Notes under the pieces: model-generated | Database searches by the model: none | Seen by the model: only the letters and a program-made list of their open reading frames with translations | What the model was told of the DNA's origin: nothing | Position numbers and translations under genes: made by a program | Shown here: positions 56,845-64,000 of the stretch, in pieces | Position numbering within the stretch: the stretch's first letter is position 1 | How the letters are laid out: the number at the start of each line of letters is the position of its first letter | Assembly: GCF_027943255.1 (NCBI RefSeq) | Contig: NC_072894.1 | Coordinates: forward strand, 128,641,601-128,705,600 | Length of the DNA: 64,000 nt | Source: Anastrepha obliqua | Taxonomy: Eukaryota > Arthropoda > Insecta > Diptera > Tephritidae | Direction of reading: 5' to 3'

Positions 56845-58002
56845 TTATACGAGCATCAAACGCCCACTCTTATTAACGCGTTGCTGTTGGGGCGACGTGC
56901 CGAAGAATATCTGACGCAGATTGCTGCCATCGGAAGGCACAAAGATTAGGCGGCCGCTCTGTAACTCCCTAAAGCCACTGAGCAATTCGATTTGCTCCGC
57001 TGCTAAGTCAGCATCTTCGGCTGCCGCCACCGGCTCCAACTCGTTTAGTTCCACACCAAAATCTTCTTCCTCTACTTCGGGTGGCGCAACAGCACCACCT
57101 GGTGCACCATAGGTATCCGCCGGCAAGTGTGCGATTTCGTTATCGACACTGGTTGGTGGGCCGTAAGTGCTTGCAGGTTCGTGCTGCTCTGCTGCCTCTG
57201 CCGTTAATTCACCGCCTACGTCGAGCGGCATAGCGCCCGAGTCGTCGTAATCAATAGCCGCCACGGCAGGCGTGACGGCCTCCTCCGCAGTCGGAAAATC
57301 AGCAACAGGCTGAGCGGGAGCATCAATGTCAGCACTATTGGTAACAACATCAGCATCAGCAATCATATTTGTTTCGGTTGCTGCTGAGGACGGGGCGAAT
57401 TCCTCGGCGTCACGGTTGGGCGGCTGAAAGTGTCCGACTGGCTCTACAACTGTTTCGTCATCACCTTCATTTGCATTGCCATTGACGGTAGGTGGACCAT
57501 ACTCGATTGCGGGTGTGTGGGACTCGGTTTCAGCTCCTGGATTTTCTTGCTCTACTTCTCCCTCAACCTCACTTTCACCTTCGATGCTCTGTTTCGGGGC
57601 TTCGGTTGTTGCCGTTGTCTTCTCGACTTCTTCACTAACTTTCTCTTCTTCGCCACCCCTTTCGATGATCACTTCTACATCGATGTTTACATCACCGGAG
57701 CCAGCTAAGCCATCTGGCAATGGTGTCGTAACTTCGGCTGCGGCTGGCACTGGCGTACTGGTCGCAGCTGGCAACTCTTCGGGTTTACGTTCATTTGGCA
57801 ATTCGAAAGGTATGTGTGGCCGGAAGCCGGCTGGTGGGTAGCCCGTTTTTGCTTGCACTGACTGTGTGGTGGTGGCTTCCACCTGACGCGCTGAATGCAG
57901 TTGCCGATGCTGGCGTGCATTTTGACGTTTAAATGGAGTTGCCACAGCAGTGGCTACTGCCAGCGACAACAGAAGAAAAGTGGTTAGTTGATTCGAGCGC
58001 AT
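56845..58002 (-). CDS. Secreted acidic YGPP-motif protein, 385 residues
   Basis: Residues 1-21 form a signal peptide (NQLTTFLLLSLAVATAVA core, likely cut before TPFKR), so the product should enter the secretory pathway. A basic stretch (25-45) is followed by GYPPAGFRPHIPFELP at 54-69. A long acidic Ala/Glu/Pro/Thr-rich middle follows, with EYGPP at 167-171, TYGPP at 279-283 and TYGAP at 297-301. The C-terminus holds two SGRL segments (349-352 and 379-382) around FVPSDGSNLRQIFFGTS. YGPP/YGAP motifs are common in insect cuticle-associated and other extracellular proteins. I suspect a DUF4794-like family, but this is not verified. The ORF is intronless, intact and well biased, with a TATA box and poly(A) signal in place. 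The specific function is unknown. Confidence 0.9.
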   Translation of the reverse strand: MRSNQLTTFLLLSLAVATAVATPFKRQNARQHRQLHSARQVEATTTQSVQAKTGYPPAGFRPHIPFELPNERKPEELPAATSTPVPAAAEVTTPLPDGLAGSGDVNIDVEVIIERGGEEEKVSEEVEKTTATTEAPKQSIEGESEVEGEVEQENPGAETESHTPAIEYGPPTVNGNANEGDDETVVEPVGHFQPPNRDAEEFAPSSAATETNMIADADVVTNSADIDAPAQPVADFPTAEEAVTPAVAAIDYDDSGAMPLDVGGELTAEAAEQHEPASTYGPPTSVDNEIAHLPADTYGAPGGAVAPPEVEEEDFGVELNELEPVAAAEDADLAAEQIELLSGFRELQSGRLIFVPSDGSNLRQIFFGTSPQQQRVNKSGRLMLV

Positions 58003-58130
58003 TTTAAATGCTTCACTTTTGCCTCTTTGCTAATAATTATTTTATTATGGTTGTTGGCTTTGAAGCTACGTGGTGGAGCTACCAAAAAGGCTGCTTTCGT
58101 ACTGTGGGATTTGTGGCACCCAAACTAGGC

Positions 58131-58137
58131 TTTTATA
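58131..58137 (-). promoter_or_regulatory. TATA box (TATAAAA) upstream of the secreted-protein gene
   Basis: TATAAAA on the minus strand lies about 130 bases before the ATG at 58002. About 30 bases downstream of it, a CCACAGTAC stretch could serve as initiator, giving a leader of about 100 bases. A TATA-driven, single-exon secreted-protein gene is typical of strongly regulated insect cuticle-type genes (inference). Confidence 0.6.
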
Positions 58138-58139
58138 GT

Positions 58140-59630
58140 ATAGTATAAAAAACTATCAGCTTTTTAGGTTTCTGGTGTTGTTGTTATTGTGTACTCAAAT
58201 TATGCGCTGTACAACCTTAAAATAATGTTTACTTTATTCAATTTCATATAAATTATTTCTCCACCGCTTCCGAAATTTATATTCCTTTGCGGGTTTTTAT
58301 ATTTTGTTCCGAGTTTCGAATTTCGAATTCTTTTTGCGCATTCAATTGACATTTCCGGTTGCAAGGTTACAAAGTCAGAAGCAGTACAACCACAAGTGCA
58401 ATAGTCAAACACTCATTGCTGAAAAAAAAGTAAATACAATTTACGCGGCCTTTAAAGTGACTATTGATTCAGTAGTTGAAGTAATCGAAAGAGCGCCGAA
58501 AACAAAATCAGCATACAATTCAGTGTTAATTTCGCTTTTTAAGCCGGATAGCAAAAAAAGAATATAAAAACTGTGAAGAATATCATGAAACAAAAAAAAA
58601 GTAGAAAAAATCGTTGCTCACTTACCCGTTCTTCAATGAATTTCAGATTGCGATCATTGTTTTCATCTACATATTTGCTGGCGTTTATTTTATTTTATTT
58701 TATTTTATTTTATTTAAACAAATTTTTTGCGCATATTAATCGTGGTTGTTGTATTTTTGTTTGTTGAAGAAATCGTCTCGCCCACTGAGCTATGCTGACG
58801 CACCCGAAATGCCAATCACGTACAAGCGGCGCAGTGCGAATTTATTGCAATATCGCCGTATGGGGCTCTCAATTTTTTAATTAGTCTCTTTTTTGCGTGT
58901 AAATTCGCTTTGCTACCACTGAGCGCCTTCTCACTGCGTGAACGGAATTCTATGCACTTTTTTGCATTTACATTTGCTTTTTATAGGCGCACTTACTTTT
59001 ATGAAAGGCTTTCAAAAACGCATCAGTCGCATTTGGTTTTCAATTTAAACCAAATTCTTTTATAGAAGCTACTCAACAGTTTGTTGGTGTGGGTGAGCTG
59101 TTGCTCTTGTTAGTGCCATCAGCACAGCTGTTGTCTTTATGATAAATTATGATTGTAATATCATTATTTGCCACCACTGCTGCAGTCACTACTGCAATTC
59201 CTGACGCAAATAACAACAACAAGGAGTGCTTTTGCTGATGCACGCAGCGCCAGTGTTGCCAGACATGCAGCTGCATAATTCCATTTTAATATGCCGCTAT
59301 AAATCGCTTAGCAGCTGCACAAATTGAAATTTTTTTATCGTATTTCAAAGTTGGCAGTTGATGGTGGCGTTTTTTATTCCTTATTTGTTAGTAGTATTTG
59401 CTGTAAGCTTTAAGTGTGTTGTAATTGTTTTAACTGTAAGCCGTTTAAGTTGTTTAAACGTCATTCATTTTAACTCATCGGTATAGATTGATGCCCTTTA
59501 ATAATTGTATTAATTTGTGGGAAAAGAACTCCATTAATTTCTTGGTAGGTGGCTGTAGTAAATGACTCGTTGGCAAGGTGACATTTCACACTAAAAATTT
59601 ATTTTGCTGTTTCTTGTTCGTTCCATTCAA
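58140..59630. other. Upstream non-coding DNA of the secreted-protein gene
   Basis: AT-rich with no supported gene. A TTTTA microsatellite lies within. At about 58765-58800 the minus strand reads GCATAGCTCAGTGGGCGAGA, resembling the A-box part of a tRNA, but no matching B box or cloverleaf follows. Confidence 0.5.
58682..58717. repeat. (TTTTA)n microsatellite
   Basis: About six TTTTA units in tandem are seen directly. It is a simple slippage repeat. Confidence 0.9.
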
Positions 59631-59634
59631 TTGC

Positions 59635-59905
59635 AGGGAATTAACAGCGGAAGTCAACAGAGAGAAAATTCGGTACATTTTACAGTTTTTCTTTGATAAA
59701 GGCGACAATGCATACCAAGTCGCTGAAATTGTGAATAGTGTTAATGGGGCCGATGCTGTAACAGCTAATTACGTGCAATTTTTGGGTTTGTCGACTCCGT
59801 CCAGGCATTTTTTTAAGTTAGAGAAAATGTCGATAATGACAAAAATGTTTATAAAATCACAGAAATATTCGAATTTGACCGGCATGTTGGTAGTCGCCAC
59901 AACAC
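59635..59905 (+). pseudogene. Mariner transposase N-terminal relic
   Basis: An open stretch reads NREKIRYILQFFFDKGDNAY, then QVAEIVNSVNGADAVTANYV, the N-terminal helix-turn-helix region of one mariner lineage. After a frame change, decayed pieces such as ENVD and EIFEFDRHVGSR follow in the expected order. The catalytic domain is absent and no terminal repeats were found. It is a lineage distinct from the copies at 16.3, 31.0 and 55.4 kb. Confidence 0.7.
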
Positions 59906-59929
59906 CCATATTTATTTTCTTCACTTGAA

Positions 59930-61260
59930 ACTAGAAGCGATAGCTTTCACTGAAAACTTGAAATTTTGAAGCGACTCTTGGGTTGGACGTCTTGAATGCT
60001 CCTTCAATGCTATATTTCGCTAAGAAAAGGAAGTTGAATTTCTTTACCATTTTTCGCACTTCTGAAAGGCTTTGCGTTGTGTTTTTATCCAGTGAGTCAT
60101 ACTATTTGCCCTTTCCGCTTTTGACAATTTTTAAAGGAGAAATGCATGCGTGAGTAATTGTAAATATGCAAATTAAACCCTAAAATAATTAAAATAGTAC
60201 CAATAAAATTAAAAAAAAAATCAGGTGTAGTAAATTTCAGCTAAAATTGGAATCTGTTATTTGTCACAAAATGCTCGCCCACAATTGTGTTAAGCAATTG
60301 CGATTTATGCATTCACATACATACGAGAATATGTACGCACACTTGCAACATTTTACAAAACTAATACATTTCGCAAATTATTTACAAATAATTCTCTGTA
60401 TGTACGCAATTATGCGACACACCCGTTGAATTGGCCATACCTCATTATGACCACCATTAAATGTGGACAGAGACTCACATACATATACATACACATATAC
60501 GCACATATCTGTGGCATAGAAAATTCACCACAGGAACTGATTACACTTTCAAACAAAATTTTACAATAACAAATGAATTTTATTGCCACAGGCTGCAATC
60601 ACCACAAACGTCACACTCACCCTCACATCCACAATCGCATACTCGTATACCCCAGTTTATATATTAGACTGCAATTTCGCTCAACTAAATTTTCATTTCG
60701 AAAACAGTGAAAATGCACCAATTAAATGATGCTGGCCAGTGCTTAGTTTTGAGGTTCCCCAACTTTATTTTCCAATAGTGTTTATGGTGTGCATTTGTGT
60801 AATATTTGAGTCTCCCAGCTTCATACTACAAATACTGCATGTGAGCTTATGATGTTCGCCTCGGGTTCGATACCCACTATCGGCAAGGAACAGAAAATAA
60901 TAGTAAAACACGTTTCTTAGTCGACTCGTAATTGCATACCCATCTATGTTAATACGTACTTAAACACATACACCTGTGTTCACAATAATAGCAGAGCGAC
61001 ATTACACAGAAGATTTAACCAATTCTTCCTTTTTTCATTTTTTTATACAAATAAAGTTATATTACGGGAAAAATATTGTAATTTAAAGCTTCAAACTTTG
61101 TATATAATAAAAAAAAAAATAAAAAAATTGCCATCCGAATTTTTAGAAAAATTGCAGTGCAGTTTTTTGGCATATTGAATTTCGGAGTGACACTGTGCAA
61201 GCTCAAAGTATCCCGCAATTGCATTGAGTTTGAATTTTTCGTTTGTTGGGGGTCGTGCCC
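59930..61260. other. Non-coding stretch, no supported gene
   Basis: AT-rich with TACA microsatellite-like DNA (60300-60500). At about 60845-60880 the plus strand has CGGGTTCGATACCC, a tRNA B-box-like motif, but no convincing A box. It may be a SINE head relic. Confidence 0.5.
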
Positions 61261-61263
61261 ATA

Positions 61264-61296
61264 TATCGGGTGTTTTTTAAGAGTTTGAGAATGTAA
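61264..61296. repeat. Possible solo mariner-type terminus
   Basis: CGGGTGTTTTTTAAGAGTTT just before the element at 61321 resembles a Tc1/mariner-type terminal repeat. No matching partner was found, so this may be the outer end of an element disrupted by later insertions. Confidence 0.35.
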
Positions 61297-61320
61297 AATG
61301 ATACTACAAAACATATATAT

Positions 61321-61865
61321 AGGGTTTTTCAGTAAGAGCGTTTCAACTTTTGAACTTTTTTGAATAAAACACAAACGGTTTGAATTTTTTAACTAATTTT
61401 TTTTTTTATTATCGAGTTTGAACATGTACATTTAAGTATGAAATTCGATTTCTTTTGCATGACCACCGCGTGCACGTTTTACGAAGTCCAATTGTTGAAC
61501 CCAATTTTCGACCACTCTTTTGCATAAATCGGCCGAAATTCCAGCAATTTCGCGTTCAATATTGGCTCTGAGCTCACAAATCGTCGCCGGCTTGTTACTG
61601 TAGACCAATGACTTCACATAACCCCAAAACGAGACGGCTTGTTAAATGGACCGTAAAATGGCCGTAATGCTCTTAAAGTAGCAGCAACAGAACGATTATT
61701 TTCATAAAAAATTTGCACGATTTGCAATCGTTGCTCAAGTGTGTAGCGTTCCATGATGAAATGTATACTAATGAAGTTTACAAATGACAAGCGAAAAATA
61801 AAAAATATTGCGTCGTTCGCCCTCCCTATCGGAAAAAAGTTGAAGCGCACCTATTTAACAACCCT
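61321..61865 (-). mobile_element. Internally deleted Tc1/mariner-type element (545 bp)
   Basis: The ends AGGGTTTTTC (left) and AACAACCCT (right) are inverted and flanked by TATA-rich DNA with TA. On the minus strand a transposase start at 61754 (MERYTLEQRLQIVQIFYENN) runs to about codon 45. There it is fused to a C-terminal part that begins with the WGYVKSLVYSNKP motif and ends RGGHAKEIEFHT. The whole catalytic core between them is deleted and the join is out of frame. It is the same broad family as the copies at 13815 and 36681. Confidence 0.82.
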
Positions 61866-61924
61866 ATATAATCTGCTAGATAATTTTATGACATTTATTT
61901 TTTTAATATGATATCCGTAAAAAT

Positions 61925-62054
61925 TACATAAAATTTAATACATTACGGCGTCTTCTTCAACACTTCGCTCCATTAGCCTCGTGAATAGATTAAGAATAGG
62001 ATTTTAAGTAAATTTCCACAATTTGGAAGAGTTGTTCTGGCGTTAAACGATTCA
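61925..62054 (-). pseudogene. Probable mariner-type N-terminal relic
   Basis: The minus strand from 62054 reads MNRLTPEQLFQIVEIYLKS before a stop. This matches the pattern of N-termini in the WFQQDG-type transposase families. What follows (FTRLMERSVEED) may be the C-terminal end joined by an internal deletion. It is short, and no terminal repeats could be paired. Confidence 0.5.
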
Positions 62055-62064
62055 TGATGACTTG

Positions 62065-62352
62065 TCGAACGTAAAAAACAAAAAATTGCCGATTAGCGCG
62101 TACACCTTTTTTTTTGGATGTCTGGCCGAGCTCCTCCTTCTATTTGTGGCGTGCGTCTTGTTGTTGTTCCACAAATAGAGGGATCTAAAATTTTAAGCCG
62201 ATTCCGAACTGCATTCAATTTTTATGAGGAGCTTTTTCATGGCAGAAATACACACGGAGGTTGTGTATTTATTATAAAAACGTTTCATGGAGATTCGGTG
62301 CACTTCCCAATGGTAGTCATGCACCAACTCATTCGGCTACGGCGGCCGGTGT
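62065..62352 (-). mobile_element. tRNA-derived SINE, minus orientation
   Basis: The reverse complement begins GTAGCCGAATGAGTTGGTGC (A box). It continues with TTTCTGCCATGAAAAAGCTC, GTTCGGAATCGGC and GGAGGAGCTCGGCCAGACAT, and ends GTGTACGCGCTAATCGGC plus a short T-rich tail. The B-box region is altered (ATTGGGAAGTGCACC in place of the expected motif), and a segment is missing after it. Confidence 0.82.
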
Positions 62353-62354
62353 AG

Positions 62355-64000
62355 TTTGAACTATAAAAAAAAAATAAATAAATCAAACGAAAAATAAATA
62401 AATAATAGTGTCGAGCTGCTATTATTGCGCACATAGGTGTACATATAAGTATGTACATACACGCGTGCCTATGACTGGTTGTATGAATGAATTTGGAGGT
62501 TAGCCTTCTTGCGACGCGTGTGTGCGTGTTATTAATGAATTGGCCATTTTTTATGCATCCGACGTCCCATAAGGCAACTAACCTCATACAGGCAGCAGCA
62601 ACAACTACAGCAAGAGCTTTTTTTGCATCCTCAGCAGCTTCTGCTTTTGACTAATGAACTTGCGCTCAGTGTTGAGTTCTTTCTTGTTTTGCACTCTACA
62701 TGGTTTCTTTGCTATTATTTTGATATTTGCAGTTTTTCCTTCAAACTGCCGTTCGATATTCAATTATGTCACCAAGCACTTTGAAAGCGTACATGGACAC
62801 ATATGGATATGCATATGAAATTTTTTGCTACCCTCGTTTTTTTGCGTTCAATGAATAACTTGTTTGCTTTGTCATTTTTTATTATAGATAATTTCTGTGT
62901 TTTGTATCTGAAAAGTCTTTGTTATTCCAGGCAGTCGCCTATTGAGTTCATTTCAGTTCATTGGCAGCGATTTTTGTCTGTCAGTCTGATTATTTATACA
63001 TTCGCATCTGTTTTTTAAACGCGTGTACATAAAAGCATGCAAAATTGTTTTTCGAAATAAAAATCACTTCTTCAAGGATATTTTTCTAGCAAATAGTTAT
63101 TGTCCTTTGAAAATTTTATCCATAACTTTTACGTAATTTATGCAGCCTGAATTGTATGTATGTATGTACAAATATATACTTGGGTATGCAAAATGTAAAA
63201 ACACACTTATCCTTCTTCGTTGCCTGCGCGACGAAGATACCAACTCGGAGTTCCTTATTTCTGGGGTTCAAAGCACGTTTTAGTGCGTCTACGACAACTC
63301 ATTTGAAGGCAGATGACGCGCATTTACAAAGGTTCCTGCTTTTCTTCTTCTCTACCTAACGCAACGTTATAAGTTGAACTCGAGTGCAGACCACTCACAC
63401 ACAGTTGCAATTATGCCCACATACAGCCGAGCGAAATCACACATACACTCACACATATATTTACAAGTGACTGAATGAGTGCAATAAAATCCATTACCAC
63501 CTACCTTTTACGAGTACACATCACTGGGGAGCTGAGTATGATTCATGGCAATTCTCCTACAGGGAAGAGGAGAAGGGTAGGATAGGTGAAAATGGAAAAT
63601 GCAAAAGTTAAGTGTAAAGCGCGGAGTGAAGAAAGCAAATGCACTTGAGCCGTATTGACCGCCAACGAACGAACAGCGTACGAGCAAGCAAAAGAAAATA
63701 TTATTAAAGAAAAATTGTGAGCAACGGGAAAAGTGCTGAGAAAATACGTGTGGAAAAAGTATGCATTAAAAGCGTGTATCCAGACAGAGTTACGTAAAAT
63801 TACACTTTTATTTAGAAGAAATGTTGGCATGGAAGTTCATCTCCCGCTTTGGAATCTCCATCCGTGTTAATGCATTTGAATACGACCATACGCGAGTATA
63901 CTTTATAAATATGTATGTGTGTGTGTCTGTATGTGCTGGGATGAATAATTACGTCAAGCCACATTAAGGTGCCATCAAGGTGCCTGAGGGCATGGTGCAT
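62355..64000. other. Non-coding stretch to the window edge
   Basis: T-rich and AT-rich DNA with short CA/TG runs. The frames of up to 100 codons on both strands show no recognisable domain. Confidence 0.5.

Noticed and set aside
57430..57841. Plus-strand frames of 92 and 121 codons
   Set aside because: They lie antisense to the secreted-protein gene and mirror its biased codon use.
1..64000. CRISPR arrays, bacterial operons, riboswitches
   Set aside because: None seen. Repeats here are eukaryotic microsatellites, satellites and transposons.

Overview
The window looks like intron and intergenic DNA of a higher dipteran, probably a tephritid-type fruit fly. The evidence is an insect alpha/beta-type syntrophin gene with short GT-AG exons, TATG/TG-rich fly-style microsatellites, many mariner elements of lineages common in flies (including a DD41D copy like the rosa subfamily described from Ceratitis), and tRNA-derived SINEs. 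The genus is an inference and was not tested. Nothing bacterial or viral is seen.

Only two host genes can be supported. Three coding exons of a Syntrophin-1-like gene lie on the + strand (38651-39628). They encode the N-terminal half of a split PH domain, a Gly/Ser/Asn-rich linker and a PDZ domain. The exons for the rest of the protein were not found, so the DNA to the right may be a long intron. On the - strand at 56845-58002 there is an intact single-exon gene for a 385-residue secreted, acidic, YGPP-motif protein, with a TATA box and a poly(A) signal. If the syntrophin intron extends that far, this gene is nested in it.

Most of the rest is mobile-element debris. There are at least ten Tc1/mariner-type copies, nearly all broken: 7.2, 13.8, 16.3, 31.0, 32.6, 36.7, 41.9, 55.4, 59.6, 61.3 and probably 61.9 kb. 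There is also a palindromic TA-flanked MITE at 35.4 kb. Remnants of several non-LTR retrotransposon lineages lie at 3.9, 4.4, 18.3, 21.3, 27.7, 36.3, 43.1 and 46.4 kb. A tRNA-derived SINE family has copies at 5.2, 30.7, 42.2, 47.6 and 62.1 kb, plus a possible end fragment near 1.7 kb.

Two opposite-facing copies of an unclassified repeat (10.6-13.1 kb and 20.3-21.1 kb) share a pentanucleotide array, a GAGCAAGGTAAC minisatellite and a near-palindromic GACGTGATAACGTC end motif. The larger copy also holds about nine units of a ~125-bp satellite.

The most unusual item is at 25671-27574. Inverted repeats of ~115-125 bp bracket a broken Cys-pair-rich gene that resembles a widespread, uncharacterised animal protein family. 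This suggests the family can travel as a DNA transposon. A 532-bp exact tandem duplication (36461-37526) also deserves checking, as either a very recent event or an assembly artefact. The remaining stretches show no gene I can support.
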